A stretch of 64,000 nucleotides of DNA from Pelagomonas calceolata (GCA_918797485.1 CAKKNE010000001.1:4960001-5024000); one strand, 5' to 3'; counted from the first letter of the stretch, positions 53,341 to 63,246 are shown. Made by a program: numbers and translations. Notes: a model not told the origin generated them from the sequence alone.

Positions 53341-54572
53341 CTACAGGTTATTCACTGTACGGTAACCGCGCGCGCCGGGCTGGCTCACCCGCACCGGCTC
53401 CCGCGCGGCGACCTCGTGGCCGACGAGCGTCGCGAGCAGGAGCGCTCCCCCGGCGACGGTCCACGCCGAGGGCACGTCGCCGAAGCGTAGAAAAACCCAC
53501 AGGGGCGCGAGGATGTTCTCGAGGAGGCCAATGAGCGCGCACTCGCTTCCGGACACGTGCTTCGGCGCGTAGGCGATGGCGTAGACATCAATAACGATCA
53601 ACACGGCGTCGCCGAGCGCGAGGCATAGAAACGATCGGGAACGCCAGACGGCCAAGGGCGTGCACGCCAACGTTGCGACAGTAACGTCGGCGGCGTCACA
53701 CGGCATGTACAGGCAGACGATCCCTATGAGAAGCGCTGACGGTAAAGTTGCCAGAAGCAGGTCAGCTCCTGGTGCGTGCAGGCCCGCGTGTCGGTAGACC
53801 GTGTACGTGATCCCTAGCGCGAGGCCCGTTCCGAGCGCGGTGGCGTCAAGCCTGCGGATTGCGTTTCGTGAGTCGCGGCGATGGCGTGGGGAGTAGAGTC
53901 GAAGGCACAATACGCTGATATATGCCACATGCTCCCCAGGATTTCGTCGGAGCTCGCAGGAGATACGTTAATGACCCGCGGCGCCAACACAATACCGATA
54001 GCGATGAAGGAAAACACCAGCGCCCACCGCGTCCGGACCGGTAGCGGGTCGCCTAGCAAGATAAGACCGAGCAGCGCCGACCAGAACGGCGACAGCGCGA
54101 TGAGGAGGAGCGACCGCGCCGGGTCATCCAGTAACAGCACCAGCGTGAAGCCCAGACTGAGGAGGATGTTGCAACATACCGCGGCCAAGAGGTGCGGCAG
54201 GGAAACAAACGCCCGCTTCACCTTCGCGGGATAGACGGCGGCGACCAGCGTGAGCAGTAAGGCGACGCCAAAGTACTTGGCGGAGACGACCGCAGTCGTG
54301 CTCGCACCAACAGCATGCATCGAGCGCAAAAGCATCGAATCGGGACTCACGCAGATGACGCCGAGGAACGCGAGGAAGAGCCCCCACGTGCGCGACGGCG
54401 GCGACTCTGGGGTGTCCGCCGCGCGGCGCCGGAAGCTTTCGCGATGGCGCGCGAACGCGGACATGATCGACTCGTGCTGCTGGAGTGAGTCGGCGGTCGC
54501 TGTGGTGGCGAAAGGTACCGGATCGTATTTAACCGGCGTTTGGTTGATCGAGCTCCTCTCCGGCGTCGCCAT
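53341..54572 (-). CDS. EamA/DMT-family transporter 2, one decayed introner, 384 aa when spliced
   Basis: ATG at 54572. Exons 54572-53929 and 53851-53341 (1155 nt, a multiple of three); the join reads GSM-LDATALGTG. An ~60-residue hydrophilic N-terminus precedes about ten membrane helices. EamA features: WGLFLAFLGVICVSPDSMLLR, LIALSPFWSALLGLILLGD in the first half, CALIGLLENILAPLWVFLRFGD in the second. Transport substrate unknown; DMT proteins export metabolites or exchange nucleotide sugars. Its start lies 43 bp from a small upstream ORF, so its promoter must overlap that stretch. Confidence 0.87.
53852..53928 (-). mobile_element. Strongly decayed introner in EamA transporter 2 (E9)
   Basis: 77-nt minus-strand intron from GTGGCATATATCAG to CAATCCGCAG, phase 2. 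It keeps CCACGCCATCGCCGCGAC, close to the introner core, and faint left-end similarity. Target duplication not visible. It is recognised by core sequence and by the frame it restores. Confidence 0.65.
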
Positions 54573-54615
54573 CGCGCACTATCCCTCAATTATTTCCCTT
54601 AAAGGGAGAGAGTAC

Positions 54616-54762
54616 TTAAGCGGTCACGTTCCCCTTATAACTCCCAAAAAACATCGCATTAAACGCCTGCAGGTTCTTGGACCACTGCCAGTCGGGGAAT
54701 AAGATTGATAGGGCTAGCACCAACCCAAAACACAGTAAGTGCTGGTCCGTAAATTCAATCAT
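54616..54762 (-). CDS. Possible small membrane protein, 48 aa
   Basis: ATG at 54762 (MIEFTDQHLLCFGLVLALSI), TAA at 54616-54618. One hydrophobic helix (LLCFGLVLALSILF), then WQWSKNLQAFNAMFFGSYKG. It lies alone between the ABCA gene and EamA transporter 2, all on the minus strand. Its composition is much less GC3-rich than neighbours, which weakens the call, but the sequence looks protein-like and could be a subunit of an ER or mitochondrial complex. Confidence 0.4.
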   Translation of the reverse strand: MIEFTDQHLLCFGLVLALSILFPDWQWSKNLQAFNAMFFGSYKGNVTA

Positions 54763-54947
54763 GGTGAATATCCGTTTCTTCTGCGGTGACCGCCTGGCTC
54801 GGCCGCGCGCGTATGACTCTAGCGAGAAACCCGTTTTGTGCACCCACGCTTTATCATATATATATGTATGCGCGTACATATAGGAAGATTCCAGTAAACA
54901 ACTTACTTCTTCAAAACGACGACGCGAGATATATGTACAAAACCCAA

Positions 54948-57900
54948 CTAGTCCTCCACCTTCGGCTCCTGCAAGCAGCACCTCCCCACACAATTCGTAA
55001 CGGCGGCGAACATGTGGAACAGTAAGGTAAGGGTACAAGTATTGAACCACACAAACCACGACGCCCCAAATATCGACATGAACATGTAGCAGCACATGGC
55101 GCAGCAGCACGTACTGTGGTACTTGCACAATAAACCGTGCGCGAAGTACGAGCACTTGCAGCAGGTCCGCTCCCGGAACTGAAAATTGTCCAGATCATCG
55201 TCGGAATCATCCCCCAAGTCTTGAGCTACTTGCACCGAGCGATTATGTGCGTCCCTCGCCTCGTGCTCGCCGCCCTCGCCACTGACAATGCGTATGAACA
55301 CTTTTTCGAGCGACGCCTGGACGACGGAGAACTCCGCAACCTTCAAAGACTTGCGTGTACTCTCGTCAAAGGCCTGGAACGCGTCAGCTAATAGATCCGC
55401 GGACTTCTCTGACGACTTCGACAGTTCATACGTTAAAGTGCCGGCATCTGCGGCGGCTAGAGTCGCGCCGAAGCGCTCCTTGACGAATGCTGAGACGCCC
55501 TCCAACGCGTCGTCCTCGATCTTCACGACCAACTCGTAGCCCGACGCGTAGCGCTGCTTGAGGTGGTCGGACGTCCCCAAACATCTTAACTGCCCCTGGA
55601 CCATGATCCCGATGCGGTCGCAGAGGAAGTCGGCCTCGACCATGCTATGCGTCGTTAAAACCACAGCTCTTCCAGCCATCGTCGCCTTGATCAGGTTCCA
55701 CAAATTCCGTTGCGAGACGGGGTCCAACCCCGCGGACGGCTCATCCAGTAACACGATCTGCGGGTCGCCGATCAGCGCGCACGCGCCTGTGTGGAAACCA
55801 ACCAGTGAGTTAGGTTATCCCACGCCATCGAGCCAACGCGGTCACGGGAACAACGTCGCGTCGATGGCGTGGAGCTCCACGCCATCGAGCAGACGCGGCC
55901 ACGGGGACGACGTCGTGGTGCGCCCGAAATTTGATTTCCACACAGACAAGCGCCGCAGAGCTTGCGCTTCATGCCCCCCGACAGGCGCCCGGCGGGCTTG
56001 TCCGCATGGTTCAAAAGCTCCACCCGCGCCAAAGTGGCCGCGACGGCGTCTTCCACTTCATTCTCGAGCATCCTCAGTCTAGCAAACAATCTCAAATGAT
56101 CGGCGCAGCTCAACGCGTCCCACAGCGTGTTGTGCTGGTTCACGACCGCCAAATGTTCGGACGCTTGCGCGAAGGACGAGAGGACCGAGGTCCCCGAGAT
56201 CGCGACGTCGCCCGACGTCGGCTCGACGGCGCGCATGACCGCGGACATGGTCGTCGTCTTGCCCGCGCCGTTCGCACCTAATAACCTGTGTGGAAATCAA
56301 GAGCGCGTCGGGTGCGCCCGACAATTCTTCACGAAGTCATTTCTCGGCGATGACGCGGCCGTGCTGGCTCCGTCGAGCGGTGAGGAACGCAACGTAAGAT
56401 TTTGATTTCCACACAGATAACAACCCAAAGACCTCGCCCGTCCGCACGCCGAAGGTGCACCCGCGCACCGCTTCCACAGCTCTTTGACCGTGCCTTTTGG
56501 GAGGGAAGACCTTGCGCACCTCCCGCACGTTGAGGCCGTACTTGTCTTCCGGAGCGGCGTCCATTTTTATGCGAGGCGCGTAGTAGTTCGGGTCGCTCAA
56601 TTCGTCCAGCAACGCGTCTTTTACAGCTGTTACTTTTGATACTACTTTTTGTACCAGCGACGGATCCGATTCTACGACGTCCTCCTCCTCTTTCTCGCCA
56701 TCTTCGAAGAGCGCCAGCACGCGTTCTCTTTCAGCAAGCACGTCCTCGTCCAGATTGTTCTTACGACGCGTCGAGAAGCGCGTCTTCGTATATGGTAGCG
56801 GCCGCGTATAGAGCCTATCCTTCACGTAGGCTAAACCTTCAAAAACCACGAACTGCGTGATTAAGATAACACACAACACCCAGTACGACGGCCACGTCGG
56901 GTTCCAGGCTTCCGGACTGTTCCCCTTCGTCGCAACAAAAGCCATGCGCATGACTCTTAACAGTGTGAAAACTATAACATTCGGTGGCGAGACGAAGGAT
57001 CCCAACCACGCGAAGGCCGCCATGGCCTCCAACGCGTTCCAGTTGAAGAGCTGCGCCTCCTTGCTACCTGGCATCCAGCCCCCGAACGCCAGTCCCAGGA
57101 AGATGATGAAGACGTCCGGCAGGATCAGCAAGCCTATCACGTAGACCGGCGTGGCACCGACACACACGAACGGATCTAAAAAAGCGTAGGACATCAAGTG
57201 CGAGAACGCGATCACGGCGGGAGGGAATAGCAGGTATATAGCTATGAGCTGAGGCGCGTCGCCGAGCCACGTCCGCCGCTCTCGCGTCGTCGTGATGCAA
57301 TCATCATAATCTCCTAGCGCGAAGCACCATTCTAAATTTGTGAGAGGGAGACCGGTCTGAGGGTTCATCGCGGGGAGCCCCGTCTCTGCCATGATCGTGT
57401 AGTTCTCAGGGAATATTGTACGGGTCTTCGTCTCTTCCACCAAGAAAGAGATGCCGTACCCATAAATAGCGAGTAGGGTGACCGACACGCCAAACACTAA
57501 AGGCACCAAATCCCCGAGTAAGCTCCCGAGCCAGTACGCGCGGTGGTCGAGCCCGCTCACCGCCAGCAGATTACGTAATCTAACTTTCCGTTCCTTCACG
57601 ACGGGCTCCGCGATTAAACCAGGTAGGAGCACCCAGATGCCGAACAGGGGCAACACGAGCAAAATATTCGTCCGGAAGCCCCACTTCCGACCACTCCCAG
57701 CCAGCGAGCCGTCCTTGGCGACTTTGCATAATACGAGAGCGCCGACGGACGGTAATACGGCCAATATGAGTGCGCGGACGCCCACGACGTACTTCGCCGC
57801 CAGTCGAGACAGGGGCCCTAATCTTTTCTCGCCCGTGACGAGGCGGTGGATTTCCATCACCACATACTCAATCCCTTGGAACGGTAATAACACGGTAATG

Positions 57901-60900
57901 AGGTCGTTGAATGCTAACCTCCCTCTTAATCTCAGGATGGCTGAAGAATGCCTTAGTAGACTCCGGGGCACGTCCACTATATTCTCACCCTCATATAATT
58001 GCTTGTACGATTCTCCCCTCTCGTTGACCTTGGCGACGTTGTGGACCGCGTCGTCCTCACCCACGGCCAAAAACACGTCCTCGAGTGTCGTCGTCGAGAA
58101 GGCCACGGACTCGGCGACGCCTCGTAAAGCACCGAACAGCGCCGGAAGTTCGTCGCCCTTATCTAACGGTAGTGAGAAGGCGCACCGGACGAGGCCCCGC
58201 GGCGTCGCCTGCGTGCCCTCCTCTTCTGTATGCATCGACGATTCAACCTCTTCGCTGAAGGAGCCCGACCGCGACGACCGCGACCGCGTGTAGGCTTGTC
58301 GGGCGTCCGTCGTATGCATTCCAGCAAGAGACGCCTCGGCGATGTCCTCGACCACTGATGAAGGCGCGGCTTTTGAAACGAGGCTCCGCGCCTGCTCCGC
58401 ATTTTGAGCCTCAAAACTAACCGCGTAGCCCTTACCGAAGGCCCGCTTCAAGAAGTCGACGGACCCGTCGGCCCTGACTTTACCGGAGGCCATGATCGCG
58501 ACGCGATCCCCCAACGCCTCGGCCTCGTCCATGTGGTGCGTCGTGAGTAACAGGGCCCGCTTCATGCGCACGGCCCGCAGCAACGTCCACAATTCTCTTC
58601 TAGCCACGGGGTCCATGCCCGCCGTCGGCTCGTCGAGCACGATGAATTTCGACGACCCCGACAGCGCAATGGACACGGACAGCTTGCGCTTCTGGCCTCC
58701 GGATAATTCGGAGCCGAGGTGGTGGGCTCTATCAGATAACCGGAAGACCTCTAACAATGAATCCGCGTCTTTGGCTGCACTCACTGCATCCCTACCTTTG
58801 AGTTGGCCAAAAAAAGCGACATGTTCTCTCAACGTCAAATGGGGGAACAGCACGTCGTGCTGCGGGCAGACGCCCAGCACCCTCCGTAAAGAATGGATCG
58901 CCTCCGGATTACCTATATCTTTCCCGTAGACCACCGCCGTCTTCCGGGCGGACGGGTCCGGTGGTAACAAACCGCTCAGCACGTTGATTGTGGTTGTTTT
59001 TCCAGCCCCATTATGTCCTAACAAACAGAACACCTCGTCCTCGACCATTTCGAAGCTCACACCATTCACAGCTCGGAACTCGCCAAAGGTTTTGGTCAAG
59101 CCCCTCACGACCACGACCGGTTCCCCCGTCCGCTCCTCATACGCATCAGAAGGGCAGCCCTCGAGCAAGCTCTCGTCGCCGTCCTCGACCTTCGCGGGCG
59201 GCACCGACATATAAGTGGAAGGCAAGAGGGGAAAGTACCACGGCCGCGGCTTGCCGAACTCGCTCCAAGGCACGATTTGCGCGAAATACCACGCCAGCAC
59301 CAGGAAGATGACACAATCTAACAACATCATACCGTATAAGGCGGCCGTCCAACTCGACGACGGCTGGCCCGTCTCTTGATTATAGAAATGCGGATAGGTC
59401 GAGTAGGGCCCTTGCACCCCGCAGCTCGCCAGGCCCTCCAAGCACGAGTTGTCGTACAACGTATACCCTTGGTCACAACTTTGACAGTTGTCCGCGGACC
59501 CGTCACAACTTGTACAGTGGTCCGCGCAGGGGCCCGCATAAGTATCATCGTAGTCGTACGAGTACGAGTACTGGAGCGCTTCGTCGAAGGCCGGGCAGCG
59601 GTGCTCTCCTAAAAATGCTCCTAAGCCGACTAATGCAGAGTCCTTCGCTTCTTCCAGTGATTTCCCTTCGGGCGCGCTGCAGCCGTAGTCGCTTGATATG
59701 AAAGCCTCGCCCTTATAGGCGCCCCAGACGCGGCACCTCTTTTTTCTATGAGACTGGAAGCCTTCCACCAGTAACATGTAGGCGAACTGGGGGTACAGCG
59801 AGTACCACCGCTGGATGGTCACGGACTTGTTCCAGACCGACGTCGCGGCCATGGCGCCGTTGGACTTTTCCCGCCACGCTCCCACGAAGTAGCAGACGAC
59901 GCCCGCCACCTGGCTGATCAACGCGAATAACGACGCGACCAGCGCGTTCGGCACGAGAGCTGCGGCACAAAAGCCAACAGAAACCAATGCTAGTAAGTAA
60001 GTCCAGTGCAGTCCCAACAAGCTAAAGAAGGGCACGTCGGCATGCCCCGCGAAGGAGAACAAGCCCGGCGCGCCCACTACCGCAATCATAAAGGCAGATA
60101 AACCACCAATGATCACGCCTTCGCTCACAAATTGCGCGAGCCAGTACGCCTGGGGCCGCAACCCGGCCATCTTCATGTATTCTACTAGACGAGACCCGTG
60201 CTCCTCCACCAAACTTACAACGACAACTTGCACGAAGGGGATGAAGCCAATAAAGCCTAGGTACAGTTCCAGCATGCCATGCGATAAAACTTGACCCTTC
60301 GTGTAGTCCCTCAATTTACCTTTTTTCCACTTGTAGTTCGGGTTCTTCGGGTTCCACCTTAATGAGGGTATGAACGTTAACCCACCAGCGACGTACAACA
60401 GCCACACCACCACCAATACGAGAGCGGGCCCCAGGACCTGTTTTATGAGAGAGGCTTTATCTCTTCTCTTGGTCCAGTAGACCTTCCAGACCAAGAGTCG
60501 AAACTGTTCTATCAAAGATCTTGAGCGGGGCGGCGCGTCGAGGGTAACATCATTATCTGGCAGTACCTGTGGAAGCGGTTGCTGCGTCACCAGCGGGTTC
60601 ACCGCGAAGACGCCGCCCTCCTCGACGTCGTCGGGCACGACGACGTTGACGTGGCCGCCCTGGCACACGACCGTCATCGCCGTCCCGGGCGGCCCCTGAG
60701 CCGTAACCTCGATCGCCGTCGGTATCGGAGGCTTCCTGACGCGTGTCGCTTTACAACACATGCAGCAGCAGCAGCACCACTTCACACATAACTTGCACGG
60801 CTCGACGCATAGCTTATTCAAGTACGTCGCGAGCGTGGGACAGGAGTCCGCGAACTCGTTGCGGATCTTCTGGAGCGTCCCGAAGGCATAACAGCACCGA

Positions 60901-61679
60901 TTCGAGACGCAGCACGCGAGCGTCCACACGCCTAGGATGGAGAGGGCCAGGTAGAAAATCAAAAACCAGTGCGCCGTCGTGACCCAGCCGAAGTGGAACC
61001 AATACTTCGGGCTCTCGTCGAAGCAGACGCCGGGTACTTGCGTGGCGTCGGCATCTGGGTCTAGGAGAGCCCTTGATAGAGCGGGGAAGTCGTCGCGGCC
61101 CTCCGACGCCGCGCAGGGGCACTGTGCAACACACGCGTCGTACATTTTTGTGCCGAAGCCCGCGTCGGCCGCGAGCGTGCCGTTGACATGGGGGACGTCC
61201 TTCCACGACACTTTCTCTCGTTCGCGCCACATCCAGCGCTCCTCGCGCAACTTGTACTCCCCCCGCGCGTAGCGCGCGTACCGCCCGTCCGGCGTGAGCA
61301 CCATGCAGTAGCTCCGCGTAACCTTCCTGTGGCCCTTGCTCTGCTTCGACCGGAACGTGTGCACCTTCTCCCGCTGCACATTCAACCAAAGCGCCCCGGT
61401 CGCGGCGTCGCAGCGCAGATGTTCACACTGCGAGAAGCCGCCCCAGGCGTGGACCATCTCCTGCGTGCTCTCCCAGTCGAACATCAGGCTGTCCTCGTCC
61501 TCTTTCATAAATGCGCACGAGAACTCGGAGATGGGCGTCGGCGCGAGCGTCGCCATTCCGGCCGGCGCCTGCGCGGCGACGGCGCCCAGCACGAGGGCCG
61601 TCAGGAGCGGCCTCGGGCGCATCTCCAGCGCGGCGGCCGCGCGCGTCATGGCGAGGGCCAGGGCGACGGCGGCGCGCAT
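54948..61679 (-). CDS. ABCA-type ABC transporter with two introners, 2141 aa when spliced
   Basis: ATG at 61679. Exons on the minus strand: 61679-56425, 56285-55954, 55786-54948 (6426 nt). An unusual ~280-residue lumenal N-terminal module with leader and Cys pairs, one helix ([20 protein letters not shown]), then a Cys cluster ([12 protein letters not shown]). Membrane domain 1, a short Cys repeat ([18 protein letters not shown]), NBD1 ([35 protein letters not shown]), membrane domain 2, NBD2 ([41 protein letters not shown]), then a tail with another Cys cluster and hydrophobic stretch. ABCA proteins move lipids. Both introners fall inside NBD2 motifs; the mature frame is exact. Confidence 0.93.
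55787..55945 (-). mobile_element. Composite introner in ABCA NBD2, second intron (E10)
   Basis: Left CTGTGTGGAAACCAACC, right ATTTGATTTCCACACAG. Flanks GCACGCGC (55779-55786) and ACAAGCGC (55946-55953) are a diverged duplication. Inside, a 39-bp segment occurs twice as direct repeats (55820-55858 and 55877-55915), giving three half-copies of the internal inverted repeat. Minus-strand intron 55953-55787 (167 nt), GC donor, phase 1; splicing joins [12 protein letters not shown]. Confidence 0.9.
56286..56416 (-). mobile_element. Introner in ABCA NBD2 Walker A, first intron (E11)
   Basis: Left CTGTGTGGAAATCAAGAG, right TTTTGATTTCCACACAG. Flanks CTAATAAC (56278-56285) and ATAACAAC (56417-56424) are a diverged duplication. 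Core GCGTCGGGTGCGCCCGACAA as in E3. Minus-strand intron 56424-56286 (139 nt), donor GTTGTT, phase 2; splicing joins [14 protein letters not shown] exactly. Confidence 0.93.
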
Positions 61680-62210
61680 CTTGCTTCGAGCGTGTGGTGA
61701 GGAGTGTCTTAGTGGTGAGGCGTGTCTTATTCCTGAGGCTGCGGCGCGGCTGCCCTTTCAACGTTTTTCACTCCGCACCTACGTGAGACTGCAGCCCGCA
61801 ACTCCTCCTCGTTTTTAGCGCTTCTAGGTTATGCGCGCTCACGAGTGTGTGTGTGATGGCACAGCCCGCAAGCTTCCCGGCTGAAGCACCCCGTTGAAGT
61901 GCAGCGGTGCGCGTTGCCAGACGCCTTCGTATTCCTCCCGACGCGGGCTACGGCTCTGGGACCAAGTCGAGCTAAGCTAGCGGCCTGTAACACACTAGCA
62001 GCAAGCAAGCTGGGGCTGCTGAGTTGCGTGCCGCTGCGTGCGCCATTCGTGCCCTTCGCGAGCATTGCGACCCACTGTCCGACGGTTGTTGGTACGCGGC
62101 GCTGGTAGAAGCAGTCGTACCGCACTGCGAGAGCGGCAGAGCAGTGTTTGGGCCAATCGCTCCATTTGCAGTGGGCGTCGTGCAGCGCTGCGATACCACA
62201 TGCGCATTGC
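61680..62210. promoter_or_regulatory. Divergent promoter region, ABCA transporter / FolD
   Basis: 531 bp. A reverse copy of the recurrent motif is at 61976-61999 (GCTAGCGGCC, then TGTAACACACTAGC), 297 bp from the ABCA ATG and 212 bp from the FolD ATG. A GAGGAGTGTCTTAGTGGTGAGGCGTGTCTTAT-like direct repeat near 61699-61731 has two GTGTCTTA copies. No gene supported. Confidence 0.5.
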
Positions 62211-63206
62211 ATGCTAGCGAGAGTCGGCACCATGCGCGCACGCGCGCGCTTCTACGTCGCCGCGGCATTGACGACGGCCATCAACGCGGTGCAGATTTTG
62301 GATGGACGCGCGACCGCGAAAGCCATACGAGCCGAGTTGGGTGCTGAGGTCGCATCCATACAAAAAACGCACGGCGTCACTCCTGGTTTAGGAGTGTTGC
62401 TCGTCGGCGACCGACGGGACAGCCTGACCTACGTCAGGATGAAGAGGAAAGCTGCGGACGAGGTCGGCATTTTTAGTTCTGATGTAACGCTCCCGGCGTC
62501 GGCGTCCGAAGACGACGTATTGGAGGCGGTATCAAAACTCAACGCCGACCCCCAGATCCACGGCATCCTCGTGCAGCTCCCTTTGCCCTCTCATATTGAT
62601 GAGTCCAGGATCCTGGAGACTATTTCACCAAACAAGGACGCCGACGGTTTTTGTTATGAGAACGTCGCGCGACTCGTTTTGAGAGGCGGACCTCGACCAT
62701 TGGCGACGGCGTGCACGCCGGCGGGCTGCGTCGAACTCCTGCAACGGTACGACATACCATTGGCCGGTAAAAGGGCAGTGGTGCTGGGACGGTCCAACGT
62801 CGTCGGCGCGCCGGTCGCCGCGTTGTTGCAGCAGTGCGACGCGACGGTGACGCTCTGCCACTCGGCGTCGGAAAATGTGCCTGATATCGTCCGCGAGGCG
62901 GACGTCGTCATCGCGGCCGTGGGCAAACCGGAGTACGTGCGCGGGTCGTGGCTGAAGCCTGGAGCGACCGTGATAGACGTGGGCATTAATGCGGTCGACG
63001 ACGCGACGAAAAAAGCCGGTTATCGATTGGTGGGTGACGTCCACTTCGACGAGGCTTCCCAGGTCGTCTCGGCCATCACGCCCGTGCCGGGCGGCGTCGG
63101 GCCCATGACCATCGCCATGCTGCTGTCGAACGTTGTCAATTTGACGAAGGCGTCGGTCGGCCTGCCCATGGCGCCGCTGCCCGGTAGATTAGCGGATAAA
63201 GTATGA
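62211..63206 (+). CDS. folD: Methylenetetrahydrofolate dehydrogenase / cyclohydrolase (FolD), 331 aa
   Basis: ATG at 62211 or 62232 (MRARARFYVAAALTTAI); the leader suggests mitochondrial or plastid targeting. Family motifs in order: QILDGRATAKAIRAEL, GLGVLLVGDRRDSLTYVRMKRKAA (YxxxK active-site Lys), IHGILVQLPLPSHID, SPNKDADGF, CTPAGCVELL, GKRAVVLGRSNVVGAP (NADP site), CHSASENVPDIVREADVVIAAVG, GATVIDVGIN and ITPVPGGVGPMTIAML. It interconverts 5,10-methylene-, 5,10-methenyl- and 10-formyl-THF. No formate-THF ligase domain follows, so it is the bifunctional type. No intron. Confidence 0.96.
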   Translation: MLARVGTMRARARFYVAAALTTAINAVQILDGRATAKAIRAELGAEVASIQKTHGVTPGLGVLLVGDRRDSLTYVRMKRKAADEVGIFSSDVTLPASASEDDVLEAVSKLNADPQIHGILVQLPLPSHIDESRILETISPNKDADGFCYENVARLVLRGGPRPLATACTPAGCVELLQRYDIPLAGKRAVVLGRSNVVGAPVAALLQQCDATVTLCHSASENVPDIVREADVVIAAVGKPEYVRGSWLKPGATVIDVGINAVDDATKKAGYRLVGDVHFDEASQVVSAITPVPGGVGPMTIAMLLSNVVNLTKASVGLPMAPLPGRLADKV

Positions 63207-63246
63207 TACATTAGTCACGGGATGGGGAGGAGATATGATTCACTAC

